Assembly (NCBI GenBank): GCA_050951405.1 | Contig: JBMNIZ010000016.1 | Location: forward strand, 1 to 64,000 | Reading direction: 5' to 3' | Length of the DNA: 64,000 nt | Source: JBMNIZ01 sp050951405 | GTDB lineage: Bacteria > Bacillota > DULZ01 | Shown: piece after piece, positions 51,740-60,928 of the stretch | Layout of the letters: every line of letters starts with the position of its first letter | Position numbering within the stretch: position 1 is the stretch's first letter | The notes under the pieces: generated by a model | The model's database searches: none | Seen by the model: the letters and a program-made list of their open reading frames with translations, nothing else | What the model was told of the DNA's origin: nothing | Translations under genes and position numbers: made by a program

Positions 51740-53484
51740 GTGTACCTAAAAAATCTTATCGAAAAGACACGGGGAGGACTTATCTTTCTATCGCTCAGAA
51801 ATACAGGGATCCAGAGACAGGTATTTCCACTGACCGTACTGTTAAATCCCTTGGTTACCTTGACGAACTGGAGAAAATATACGATGACCCTATCGCCCAC
51901 TTCAAAGAGCTTGCCCGGAAAATGACTGAAGAGGAAAATGCCCAAAAGAAGTTGACTTTGTCCATCAATATGGAGGAAAAACTTGCTCCTAATACTGATA
52001 ACAGAAAGAATTTTGGCTATGCGGCAATTTTAAAGATTTATCATGAATTGGGTTTGGATGTGTTTTTCAAGAATAAGTCCAGGCATGAGAATTTTAAGTT
52101 CAATACGAATTCCATCATGATGCTTTTGGTTATCTCCAGGCTCCTTTCTCCCGGCTCCAAGAAAAAGGCTTTTGAGGAAAAAGGGCGGTATTTTGAGCGT
52201 TTTCATTTTTCTTTGGCGGATGTTTACCGGTCCCTCTCTCATTTTTCGAAGATTGCCAAGGAGTTTCAAAGGTATTTGAATGCTCAGATCAGTGAGAAGT
52301 ATGGGCGTAATACTAAGACCATCTATTATGATGTGACCAATTTCTATTTTGAGATTGATGAGGGGGATGAGTTCCGTAAGTTCGGGTTGTCAAAGGAAAA
52401 CCGTCGGAATCCTATTGTGCAGATGGGATTGGCTATGGATGCTGATGGGATACCTCTTCATTATGATTTGTTTCCTGGTAATACGGTTGATAAGGAGACC
52501 TTTCGGCCGGTTATCGGGGAAGTAAGAAGAAATTATGATACGGGCAGGATTATTGTTGTTGCTGATATGGGGATTATTACGGGGGATAATATTTTTTATC
52601 TTCAGGGTAAGGAGAAGGGAAGGAATTTTAACGGTTATGTGTTCAGTTTTTCGGTCAGGGGCGGCACTCAAGAGTTTAAGGAGTATGTCCTTTCTGATGA
52701 GGGTTACGTAGATCAAAATGGCAAGCCTGCCGATGAAAATGCTGATTTCAAGATGAAAAGCAGGGTCATTGCCAGGGAAATCAATGTAACGTTGCCTAGT
52801 GGAAAAAAGACAAGGAAAACGGTGTATGAAAAGCAGGTGGCTTTCTGGGGAAGAAAATATGCTTTAAAGGCTCAGGCTGAACGGGAAGAGCTTTTAAAAA
52901 AGGCTTTTGATTTGGCGGCTAATCCTCAGAGCTACAATAAGGCTACTTCTTATGGGGCGGCCAGGTATGTGAAGAATCTTAAGTTTGATGAGAAGACGGG
53001 AGAGGTTCTTGCGGTTAAGGAGCGTCCGGTTGTGGACTGGGAGAGGGTTAGGGAAGAGGCCAAGTATGATGGCTACTATGCGATTGTCACCAGTGAATTG
53101 GATATGTCTGATGTTGAAATAATTGATACTTACCGGGGTTTGTGGAAGATTGAGGAGACTTTCCGGATTACTAAGGGGGTTTTGGAGACCCGCCCGGTGT
53201 ATGTATCTCTTCAGGATCATATTAATGCTCATTTTTTGATTTGCTTCATCGCGCTTACGATTATGAGGATTATGCAAAGAAAAACGGGCAATGTTTATTC
53301 TGCGGAACAGATTATTGAGTGTCTTCATAGGATTTCTTGCTCAAAGGAGCATGAAAATGTTTATTTGTTCGATTACAGAACTGAGGTTTCCGATGCTATT
53401 GGGAAGGCCTTGGGGATTGATTTTACCAACAAGAGGCTTCGTCTTGGGGACATTAAAAAAATTTTGGGTCAGGTCAAAAAATGA
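51740..53484 (+). CDS. IS1634-family transposase, one-base frameshift near the 5' end
   Basis: DDE transposase of the IS4 superfamily. GTG 51740 follows GGAGGT at 51727-51732 and gives MYLKNLIEKTRG, the usual family start. GGGG at 51771-51774 then breaks the frame; a fifth G gives RTYLSIAQKYRDPETGIS and joins the long segment beginning MTEEENAQ at 51922. The core has YYDVTNFYFE, VVADMGII and the late YRGLWKIEETFRI. Corrected length is 581 residues. Whether the frameshift is real, error or programmed is open. Confidence 0.85.
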
Positions 53485-53517
53485 GCTTTTCCCCTACATC
53501 TTTGTGATAAATTCAAA

Positions 53518-53560
53518 AAGCCGCTAGCTCTTGTGTGGCAAGAGTTTGCGGCTCTTTTTT
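53518..53560 (+). terminator. Terminator after the IS1634-type transposase
   Basis: AGCCGC pairs with GCGGCT with an inner CTCTTG/CAAGAG pair, followed by CTTTTTTTT. Confidence 0.8.
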
Positions 53561-53584
53561 TGGTGGTTTGCTGTAAAAGTCGGG

Positions 53585-53657
53585 ATTATAACATGAGCTT
53601 GCCACCATTTCAAACGCTTGTTCGAAAAAATTTTCAATTTTTTCTTGCTAATGAACA
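53585..53657. repeat. 73-bp perfect direct repeat, right copy
   Basis: Copy of 51496-51568. It brings a second, leftward lexA-type promoter (complement of 53585-53590 and 53608-53613) that now points into the IS, and supplies the -35 of yneA. Confidence 0.92.
53611..53624 (+). promoter_or_regulatory. LexA box upstream of yneA (in the right repeat)
   Basis: CAAACGCTTGTTCG, identical to the box at 51522-51535. Confidence 0.8.
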
Positions 53658-53673
53658 TATGTTTTGGTATAAT
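53645..53673 (+). promoter_or_regulatory. yneA promoter with LexA box in the spacer
   Basis: TTGCTA (53645-53650) and TATAAT (53668-53673) are 17 bp apart, with TGG before the -10. TGAACATATGTTTT (53652-53665) within the spacer resembles the recA operator. Confidence 0.78.
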
Positions 53674-53679
53674 TCTCAC

Positions 53680-53693
53680 AGAACTAATGTTCG
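53680..53693 (+). promoter_or_regulatory. LexA box at the yneA transcription start
   Basis: AGAACTAATGTTCG has the full GAAC-N4-GTTC core and one mismatch to CGAAC-N4-GTTCG; it covers the predicted start site. Confidence 0.8.
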
Positions 53694-53707
53694 CGGGAGG
53701 CAAGGAG

Positions 53708-54012
53708 ATGAAGAAAAAATTAAAATATGGTTCCGGTAGGGGACTGCTGTTTATTCTGGCCATGATTTTCTGTTTTGCTGTTTTATTTAATTGGCCCCAA
53801 TCGGCCCAGAGCGGGGAAAAAGGAGGGGGACAGCTCCAAAAACAATAGAAGTAAGCGTGAAAAAAGGTGATACATTGTGGACTTTGGCCAGAAAGTATGG
53901 TAATGAAGGACGTGATATCAGGCATACCGTGGCTCGGATCAGGGAAGTAAACCAGATTGGCAAAAAGGAACATATTTATCCGGGGCAAAGTCTTTTCATT
54001 CCCATCGATTAA
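53708..54012 (+). CDS. yneA: YneA-like SOS cell-division inhibitor, one-base frameshift
   Basis: Membrane-anchored LysM protein expected to delay division during the SOS response. The first part, from ATG 53708 (GGGAGG upstream), has a basic start and one membrane helix (about residues 11-29); the second carries a LysM domain (KKGDTLWTLARKYGNEG to YPGQSLFIPID). Five G at 53825-53829 break the frame; six would join them into 101 residues, the size of YneA. Divergent placement next to lexA, as in Bacillus, and the LexA boxes support the call. Confidence 0.8.
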
Positions 54013-54639
54013 TCCACAAGACAAAATATTATGTAAACAAAACCCCTAAAAAGGGTAGAGAAGGGCAATCAGCATAAGGGGGATGACAGCATAGAAATAA
54101 ATATTGAAAGGCTAAAACGGGTCATAGATCTGACCCTGAGCTCTTCAACAGTTCAACAGACAGACTAATGCTAAAAACTTGGATTCTATAACAGCTTAAA
54201 AAAGCTTAAACAGCTAAGGGTTTTATGGTTGTTGCATGTGCAATCCTAATCCAAATCTACAGGGACTACCTCCTTAAAGTTGAGGGAATGCCTATTTTGC
54301 TTCCGATAATATATATTATGTAAACTTTATTCGGTATATCCATTTTTATTCTTTGATGGCCTGGCCCCCTCTGCTCTTTTGGTCCGCATGAAAGCAAATT
54401 AAATCTTAGGTCAAATGTTACGTGATATTTTTGCTTGCATTATTGTCGTGATTATCCAGTATATCGGCCTATGCCCATTTTGCGGAAATATTCCTGCCAT
54501 TTGTCCTGCTCATTTTCATTATACCTTGATATTTTGTTTTTCCTATCCAATCAGTGATCTTTACTGCTTTAAGTTTGCCCTATTCCCCTTTTCCTGGCGC
54601 ATGGAGATCTGTGGCTGTTCATTTATTTTAGTTTCTGTT
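54013..54639. other. 627-bp stretch without a convincing gene
   Basis: Only short frames are present; the longest (plus strand from 54415) is a Cys/Phe/Ile-rich translation that overlaps the end of the EamA gene and has no ribosome site. I see no clear repeats, RNA or terminator apart from a very small CCCT/AGGG pairing near 54045. It may be decayed sequence. Confidence 0.5.
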
Positions 54640-55572
54640 TCAATCATGTGCGGCAAACGATTCATTAGTTTGCATTTTACTTTCCTTCTGTTGCTTGGAT
54701 TTGGATGGTGTTTGCCATTGGAGTAACACGATGGCCAAAAGGATGATGAGACCGCCTCCTATTTGGAACGAGCTCAGGCGCTCGGAAAGCAAAACAGCAG
54801 CCAGGATTGCAGTTACCACAGGCTCCAAGATGCTGACGATCGAAGCTTTTGACGGACCGATTAATTGAATGCTGCGATAAAAAGTAAGAAAAGCCAGGAT
54901 GGTTGAGATGAAAGCGATAGCGAGAATATAGAGCCATGCTTGTACTGGGATATAAAGACTGATTTGTCCGGTAAAGAGCCCCAGTGTCAGATGTAAAATA
55001 AATCCACCCAAGCAGACGTAAACGGTGGCCAAGATTGGGTTGAGGGACTGAAGAACCCTGTTGCTCTCGATGATAAAGATGGAATAAGTTAAGGCGGCTC
55101 CCAATGCTAAAACTATACCCAAGTTATTGATGGTTTGAAAAGAAACGCCCAGCACCAGGACTAAGCCTATGGAAGCTAAAATCAAGGCTCCCGTTTTAAC
55201 CGAGTCGATAGTTTCATCGCCAAGCAGATGGGCGAATATGGTTACCAGGGTCGGGTATGTATAAAGGAGCAATCCTGCTATTGAAGCAGGAATCAAGGCT
55301 AGGGAAAGAAATAAGAAATAGGACGCCATTCCATAGCCTAAAGCCCCCATCAACAGTAAAACAACCACCTGCTTCGCCGGTAGAAGGACAACTCGGCCTT
55401 GAATGAGGCAAAGAGCCCATAGAAATAAAAAGGCAGAAAAAAAGCGAATGATCAGAATGGTGGAAGCAGTTGCTCCCAAAGCATAGCCAAACTTAGTAAA
55501 AATTGCCAGTGCGCCAAAGCTCGCTGCAGAAATAGCCGCTAGAATAATGCCTTTAGTATTGTCGTGCAACAA
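54640..55572 (-). CDS. EamA/DMT-family transporter
   Basis: Membrane transporter of 310 residues with ten predicted helices arranged as two EamA repeats (first ending near GMASYFLFLSLALIPAS, second with STILAFLTFYRSIQLIGPSKAS). The substrate is unknown; relatives export amino acids or metabolites. TTG codons at 55572 and 55569 follow GGGAG on the minus strand. It lies 22 bp after the glycosyltransferase gene and is likely co-transcribed. Confidence 0.85.
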   Translation of the reverse strand: MLHDNTKGIILAAISAASFGALAIFTKFGYALGATASTILIIRFFSAFLFLWALCLIQGRVVLLPAKQVVVLLLMGALGYGMASYFLFLSLALIPASIAGLLLYTYPTLVTIFAHLLGDETIDSVKTGALILASIGLVLVLGVSFQTINNLGIVLALGAALTYSIFIIESNRVLQSLNPILATVYVCLGGFILHLTLGLFTGQISLYIPVQAWLYILAIAFISTILAFLTFYRSIQLIGPSKASIVSILEPVVTAILAAVLLSERLSSFQIGGGLIILLAIVLLQWQTPSKSKQQKESKMQTNESFAAHD

Positions 55573-55594
55573 AATGATCTCCCTTAGTTGGCAG

Positions 55595-56761
55595 CTAATA
55601 ACCGGCCACCAGTTGTTTTTTGTAGGTGCTAATCACTTCCTCATAGGCTTTCAGCAACTTTTGTGCGCAGGCGCCGGATGAAATCTTTTCTGCGTGCAGA
55701 CGAGCTTGTTCAGACATATAACGATACAATTGATCATTGAGAAGCAGGCTGGTGATGCGGGAACTGAATTCTTCCAAATCTAAAGCAGTTAAAAAGCCCG
55801 ATTCTCCGTGCTCCACCATTTCCTTCACGCCAAATGCATCTACAGCCACCACGGGAAGACCCCCCGCTTTAGCTTCCCCGATAACCAGGCCTTGGGTTTC
55901 CGTAACGGAGGTGAAGACGAAAAGATCCGCTCCCAGGTAACAATTGACCACGGAGGAGTAATCTAAGGTACCGGTGAAAACTATTTTGTGATTAAGGTTC
56001 ATTTCACATGCTGTTTGTTTTAAGGCGGTTTCTAGCGGCCCGCTGCCCACTAAAACCAGGGTAAGATTGGAAATCTGTTTCTGAACCCGGGCAAAGGCTT
56101 GCAGCAGGAAATCCAGGTTTTTCTCCTGTCCCAGGCGGCCTACAAAGAGCAGCACTTTGTCCTGCAAAGGAATATTATAGGTTTGTTTCAACCAAAAGGG
56201 ATCGCCTTGCGCATAATCCCTGATATTTATGCCTGTTGGGATGATTTTGATGGAAACGGTAACACCGGCCTGGCGGATCAATTTGCCAATAACACCGGTG
56301 GGAACAATGACCAGATCACATGTGTTGCTAAAATCGGTAGCAATTTTTTGCACCACTTTTTTGGAGAAGGATTGGGCAAATGGCAGATAATGGACATATT
56401 TATCGTATAAAGTATGGTAAGTGCTGACCAGAGGCAGTTTTTCCTGGTGCGCCACGCGGGCTCCCAGGCGTCCCAACAAAAATGGCGAGTGGACATGAAT
56501 CACATCCAGGTCGATTTTTTTGATGGTAGCCCTGATAGTTGGGGAAAAGGGAATGGGCAGCGAATAATCCCGGTTGGTTGGGGAAGGCAGCGAAAGAAAG
56601 CGAAAGACCCCCTCTTCTTTTTTGTTATAGTTTTTATATTGGGGCGCAAAAATATAAACCTGATGCCCCATGGACTGTAATTCTTCAGAAAAAGTTTCAA
56701 TGGAGCGGACCACTCCGCTGGTATATGGCCGGTAGCTGTCGGTAAAAAAGCCGATTTTCAA
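55595..56761 (-). CDS. GT4-family glycosyltransferase (glycolipid type)
   Basis: GT-B fold glycosyltransferase of 388 residues, most like 1,2-diacylglycerol glucosyl/mannosyltransferases. The N-terminal domain starts KIGFFTDSYRPYTSGVVRSI; the C-terminal nucleotide-sugar domain has FVGRLGQEKNLDFLL and the E-x7-E region in SVTETQGLVIGEAKAGG. TTG 56761 follows GGGAGG; ATG 56782 would place that ribosome site inside the gene. It lies 30 bp after ppaX. Exact acceptor unknown. Confidence 0.85.
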   Translation of the reverse strand: MKIGFFTDSYRPYTSGVVRSIETFSEELQSMGHQVYIFAPQYKNYNKKEEGVFRFLSLPSPTNRDYSLPIPFSPTIRATIKKIDLDVIHVHSPFLLGRLGARVAHQEKLPLVSTYHTLYDKYVHYLPFAQSFSKKVVQKIATDFSNTCDLVIVPTGVIGKLIRQAGVTVSIKIIPTGINIRDYAQGDPFWLKQTYNIPLQDKVLLFVGRLGQEKNLDFLLQAFARVQKQISNLTLVLVGSGPLETALKQTACEMNLNHKIVFTGTLDYSSVVNCYLGADLFVFTSVTETQGLVIGEAKAGGLPVVAVDAFGVKEMVEHGESGFLTALDLEEFSSRITSLLLNDQLYRYMSEQARLHAEKISSGACAQKLLKAYEEVISTYKKQLVAGY

Positions 56762-56791
56762 GTGTATTCCCTCCCGAATCATTTTAGCCGA

Positions 56792-57451
56792 CTATAGGGT
56801 TTCGTTTATTTTTTTTGTAACGATCTCGATCAAGTCCTCCATTTTCTCCAAAATATACTCCGGTTTTTCCGCTAAAATGCTCTCCCATGGCAGGGAAGAC
56901 CAGCGCACGGCGGCGGCTTTGACACCTGCCCGGTGAGCGCTCCGCAGATCGTGGGGGCTGTCCCCTACCATTATAGCATGACATGGCTTTGTATCAAGGA
57001 TTGCCAGCGCTTTGAGAACCGGGTCCGGATATGGTTTATGAATTTGGGTATCCTCCACAGCCACAATCGTGTCAAAGTAAGGCTTCAAGCCGAAAAGATC
57101 CAAGCCTCTTTCCACGTTGGATCTCATTTTTGATGAGACAATGGCCATTTTAATGTTTAGGCGGCGCAATTCTTCCATGGTTTCCGGGACTCGATCAAAA
57201 ACAGCAATCATCTGGTCATGGTGCCGGTCGGTATATTGTCGATAAGTGATAATCAACTCCTGGCCATGGCCGGGTGATAACTCCTCCAAAGCTTCGATCA
57301 GCGGTTTGCCAAAAGATGGAAATAATTCTTCTGCTGTGATTTCCCGGCCCAAGTGTTTGAGAACCGTATATTTAAAAGCCTCAATTATCAGATCGGTGGT
57401 ATCCATCAGAGTTCCGTCAAAGTCAAAAAGAACGGCCCGAAAATGAGTCAT
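56792..57451 (-). CDS. ppaX: HAD-family pyrophosphatase PpaX-like
   Basis: Phosphoglycolate-phosphatase-like HAD hydrolase; Bacillus PpaX hydrolyses pyrophosphate from HPr dephosphorylation. The 219 residues have motif I FDFDGTLMDTT, motif II IVSSK, motif III KPYPDP and motif IV VGDSPHDL, with a C1 helical cap. ATG 57451 lies 25 bp after an extended -10 (TGC-TATAAT, complement of 57476-57484). First gene of a minus-strand unit with the glycosyltransferase and EamA genes. Confidence 0.85.
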   Translation of the reverse strand: MTHFRAVLFDFDGTLMDTTDLIIEAFKYTVLKHLGREITAEELFPSFGKPLIEALEELSPGHGQELIITYRQYTDRHHDQMIAVFDRVPETMEELRRLNIKMAIVSSKMRSNVERGLDLFGLKPYFDTIVAVEDTQIHKPYPDPVLKALAILDTKPCHAIMVGDSPHDLRSAHRAGVKAAAVRWSSLPWESILAEKPEYILEKMEDLIEIVTKKINETL

Positions 57452-57475
57452 AATCTATTCCTTACCCCCTACTCC

Positions 57476-57484
57476 ATTATAGCA
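57476..57484 (-). promoter_or_regulatory. Extended -10 promoter before ppaX
   Basis: On the minus strand TGC directly precedes TATAAT; the -35 is poor. Confidence 0.5.
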
Positions 57485-57525
57485 TTTTGTTTGGGAAAAT
57501 GTATGAATTTACCTGGCCGGGTGGA

Positions 57526-57642
57526 TTACTTAATTATTGGCCTAAGCCTGATGAGAAAAAAGACAATAAGAATTAATAGCAGGAGAAGCAGGCCGGGCCC
57601 ATATTCGGTTAAAAGCCAGATGAAGAGACGGTCCATGAGCAT
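57526..57642 (-). CDS. Possible 38-residue single-span membrane protein
   Basis: Short minus-strand frame from ATG 57642 (or 57636) with sequence MLMDRLFIWLLTEYGPG, a run of Leu/Ile/Val/Phe forming one membrane helix, and a basic tail RLRPIIK. AGTAGGT upstream is a partial ribosome site. Small size makes it uncertain. Confidence 0.4.
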   Translation of the reverse strand: MLMDRLFIWLLTEYGPGLLLLLLILIVFFLIRLRPIIK

Positions 57643-57693
57643 ACCTACTTTACATCATAATCTCTGTTTCCATTTTGCCCGAGTGAGAAAAGC

Positions 57694-58470
57694 CTATGCT
57701 TTTTTGCTTTCCTTTTGCAGGAATTCTCCGATTAAGTTGTTCACTATTTCGTGTTCCTCGATCATCAACATGTGCCCTCCCCTTGCCAGAATATGAAGAA
57801 AGCAAGTGTTCAGCTTTTCTTTGAGAAAGAGAGAAGATGTTACCGGGGTTAACAGATCGTCCTGCCCACAGAGGACCAAGCAAGGGCAATTAATCCGGAA
57901 CAAGTCCGCAGAAACGTTAAAATTTTGACAAGCCAAAAAATCGTTGAGGAAAACCTGCGGCGATACTTTCTTGGCTTCTTCATAAGCAAGCTGCAAAAAG
58001 AATTTTGAGCGCACACTGCTGTAGGCTGATCTGATCAGTTCACGGGGAACCAGCCCTTTTTTGAAAGCGGAAAAAAGGCTGTCCAGCACTCGGAACTGAG
58101 CTCCGGTACTGATCAGAATTAAGGAACTGCATGGGAGCATTCTTTTTGTGGCGAAATCGAGGATAATGCCTCCTCCCATGGAATGCCCTCCCAGGGAAAA
58201 GTCTGAGATCTCCAATATATTTAGGAAATCTTTAAGGAAGTTGCTATACTTTTCAATACTGGGGCAAGGCTTTCCTTCGGAACGGCCGTGCCCGGGCAGA
58301 TCGACAGCCATAACCCGGCAGCCCCACTTTTCGGCCTGAGAAAGCTGATACTGCCAATGTCCCAGGTTCCCTCCCGCACCATGGACAAGAAGAAGGGTAT
58401 GCTCCCAGTGTCCTTTGGGCTCTCGGGACCGGTAATAAACCTTCTGTTCTTGCCATTCAACATATGGCAT
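57694..58470 (-). CDS. Alpha/beta-hydrolase
   Basis: Soluble hydrolase of 258 residues. The oxyanion region is LLVHGAGGNLGHW, the nucleophile Ser lies in GGHSMGGG, the acid probably in LCGQDDLLTPV, and the catalytic His in ARGGHMLMIE. A cap of helices lies at about residues 125-190. Substrate unknown; esterase or lactonase are possible. It follows nrdJ on the same strand, about 65 bp away. Confidence 0.85.
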   Translation of the reverse strand: MPYVEWQEQKVYYRSREPKGHWEHTLLLVHGAGGNLGHWQYQLSQAEKWGCRVMAVDLPGHGRSEGKPCPSIEKYSNFLKDFLNILEISDFSLGGHSMGGGIILDFATKRMLPCSSLILISTGAQFRVLDSLFSAFKKGLVPRELIRSAYSSVRSKFFLQLAYEEAKKVSPQVFLNDFLACQNFNVSADLFRINCPCLVLCGQDDLLTPVTSSLFLKEKLNTCFLHILARGGHMLMIEEHEIVNNLIGEFLQKESKKA

Positions 58471-58534
58471 AGCCTCTCTTCCCTACTTTCAAAGCATTGT
58501 AAAATAAAAGCCGGGACTTAATGCCCGGTCTTTT

Positions 58535-60819
58535 CTAACCGCATTTGCTGTAGCCGCAACGACAGCTGAGGCAACCTTCGGCAAATTGAAGTTTAGCTCT
58601 GCATTCGGGGCAAATACCTAACATTAGGCATTCCTCTTCCGTTAAATCAGCATCTTGTTTTTCCGCCAGGTTTTTTTCCAGAGCTGCTCCAAACTCTTGG
58701 AAAGTTGCCAGCAGGATGTTGTCCATGTCTTCCTTTTTGACGGTATTATTGTTTTCCAACTGCTGCTCCAAGATTCTGCCGATAATATCCGGGCAGCTTT
58801 TTCCTACCATGTTCTTATTGGTAGCCTTGCGCCGAATAAAATTCGGACAGCTGACAGAAGTAAGCTGGTCGATAATCGCTTCCGGTGCAATATTAGCACG
58901 TAAAGCCAGGGAAATCAAGCGACTCACTCCCTCAGTGAAACCGCTGCAGCCTCCCGACGATCCGGTGGTGATGAAGGTTTCAATCAAGCCCTCATGATCC
59001 GAATTGACCGTGATATACATTTTCCCGCAGCCTGTTTTAACCTGGCTGGTCACCCCGTGGGTTTGTTTCGGCCGGGAACGGGGGTAGATTTTCTTTTTGG
59101 AACTGGAGGCAGCGTTTTTCATTTCTTTTCCAACGGTGAGCACCTCTTTGGTCCTGCTGCCGGAACGATAAACAGTTACTCCCTTGCAGCCCAGTTGGTA
59201 AGCCAGCAGGTAGACCTGGCGCACATCATCTTCCGTGGCGCTGAAGGGGAAATTGACGGTTTTGGAGACCGCATTGTCACAGTGCTTTTGAAAAGCCGCC
59301 TGCATGCGGATATGATACTCCGGTTCGATTTCCAAGGCGGTGACAAAAACTCTTTTCCATTCCTCCGGTATGCCTGTCATCTCTTTTAAGTTGCCCGTGG
59401 CAGCTACTTTTTCGATAATTTCCTCTTTTAATCTCGGATCCAGATCATTTAAACATTCTTCAAAAACCTGATTCACCTCGATCAGTCTTTCCCCGTCCAG
59501 CACGTTCTTGCTGAAGGCCAGTGAAAAAACCGGTTCTATGCCGGAAGTAGTGCCGGCGATCATGCTGATGGTACCAGTAGGGGCAATGGTTGTACAAGTG
59601 GCGTTACGCATGGGTTGGCCCTGGTAGATACTGTTTTCGATGTTGGGGAAGCTGCCTCTTTCCACGGCCAGTTCAGCCGAATATTGATGGGATTTCTCCT
59701 GGATAAAAGACATGACCTTTTCTGCCAATTGGATAGCTTGCGTGGAGTTATAAGGAATTCTAAGCTTAAAAAGCAGGTCTGCCCAACCCATCACGCCCAA
59801 GCCTATTTTTCGATTTCCTTTGACCATGGTCTCAACTTCAGGCAGCGGGTATTTGCTCACGTCAATAACATTATCCAGAAAACGGATGACCACTGGACAG
59901 TCCTATCTAATTTTTCCCAATCGATTTGCCCATCTCGGTACATGTTCGACAAATTGATGGAACCCAAGTTGCAGGCTTCATATCCTAATAAGGGTTGTTC
60001 TCCACAGGGATTGGTCGCTTCAATGGTACCCAATTTGGGCGTGGGGTTGGACTGGTTGAGCCGGTCTAAAAAAACTATACCCGGTTCACCATTTTTCCAA
60101 GCGTATTTCACGATTAAGTCAAAAATTTCCCCGGCATCCACTTCCCTGTAAACCTTACCGTCAAAAACCAATTCATAAGGCTTTCCTTCTGCCAGAGCCT
60201 GCATGAAATCATCGGTAAGCCCTACTGAAATGTTGAAATTGGTCAGCTCCTCGTTATTTTCTTTAGCAGTGATAAATTCTACAATATCAGGATGATCCAC
60301 CCGCAGAATACCCATATTAGCCCCGCGCCTGGTACCCCCCTGCTTAATGGCCTCGGTAGCAGCGTTGAATACCTTCATGAAAGAGACTGGACCGGAAGCA
60401 GTACCACCGGTGGAACGAACGAGAGCATTTTTAGGGCGAAGACGCGAAAAAGAAAAACCGGTCCCCCCACCGCTTTTGTGAATAAGGGCAGCATTTTTAA
60501 TTGCTGTAAAAATTTCTTCCATGCTGTCACCAACAGGCAGAACAAAGCAGGCAGCTAGCTGCCCCAATTCCCGCCCTGCGTTCATCAAAGTGGGACTGTT
60601 GGGCAGGAAATCTAAAGAGGTCATCAAGTGAAAAAATTTATTGGAGACTTCTTGTAATTCTTCTGGCGAAATTTCCGGCTTATATATCTTTTCCGCTTGG
60701 GCAATGGAGCCGGCCACTCGCCGGAACATTTCTTCTGCCGTCTCCACCGGTTCACCGTTTTCTTTGATTAAGTATCGCTTTTGTAGAATGGTTAAAGCAT
60801 TTGGACTAAGATTGATCAA
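58535..60819 (-). CDS. nrdJ: Adenosylcobalamin-dependent ribonucleotide reductase (class II), one-base frameshift
   Basis: Reduces ribonucleotides to deoxyribonucleotides using coenzyme B12, with or without oxygen. The N-terminal segment (60819 down to about 59890) has SPTLMNAGRELGQLAACFVL, GGTGFSFSRLRP and the NPCGEQPLLGYEACNLGS active site; the C-terminal segment (to 58535) has ATCTTIAPTGTISMIAG, GCKGVTVYRSGSR and a terminal cysteine cluster (CPECRAKL to RCGYSKCG). One base is missing near 59886-59898; restoring it joins DRTV to VIRFLDNVID and gives 761 residues, normal for NrdJ. The TTG start at 60819 follows AGGGGG. The enzyme is usually essential, so sequence error is likely. Confidence 0.9.
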
Positions 60820-60879
60820 AATGGGTCCCCCTTTTACTGCAAAAATATAGTAATTTTAAGATTTTTTGTCTAAATTGGT

Positions 60880-60885
60880 ATTATA
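60880..60885 (-). promoter_or_regulatory. -10 element of nrdJ
   Basis: TATAAT on the minus strand, about 61 bp before the nrdJ start; the -35 region falls in the DnaA-box-like cluster. Confidence 0.5.
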
Positions 60886-60891
60886 TTCCTG

Positions 60892-60921
60892 GTATCCACA
60901 GTGTTTTCCACAATTTCCACA
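60892..60921. promoter_or_regulatory. Cluster of three DnaA-box-like sites upstream of nrdJ
   Basis: GTATCCACA (60892-60900), TTTTCCACA (60904-60912) and ATTTCCACA (60913-60921) match TTATCCACA at 8, 8 and 7 of 9 positions in the same orientation. They lie over the expected -35 region of nrdJ. Confidence 0.45.
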
Positions 60922-60928
60922 GATGAAC

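Larger units (their letters stand above)
51569..53584 (+). mobile_element. IS1634-family insertion sequence
   Basis: A 2016-bp element between the 73-bp repeats. Its ends share an imperfect inverted CTTTTACA motif (left about 51580, right as complement about 53570-53579). Hairpins at both ends (51615-51650 and 53518-53560) would stop transcription crossing it. It carries one transposase gene. IS1634 and the related IS1549 are known for unusually long target duplications, which fits the 73-bp repeats. Confidence 0.85.

Noticed and set aside
54415..54726. 103-residue plus-strand frame
   Set aside because: No ribosome site, odd composition rich in Cys, Phe and Ile, and it overlaps the 3' end of the EamA gene on the other strand.
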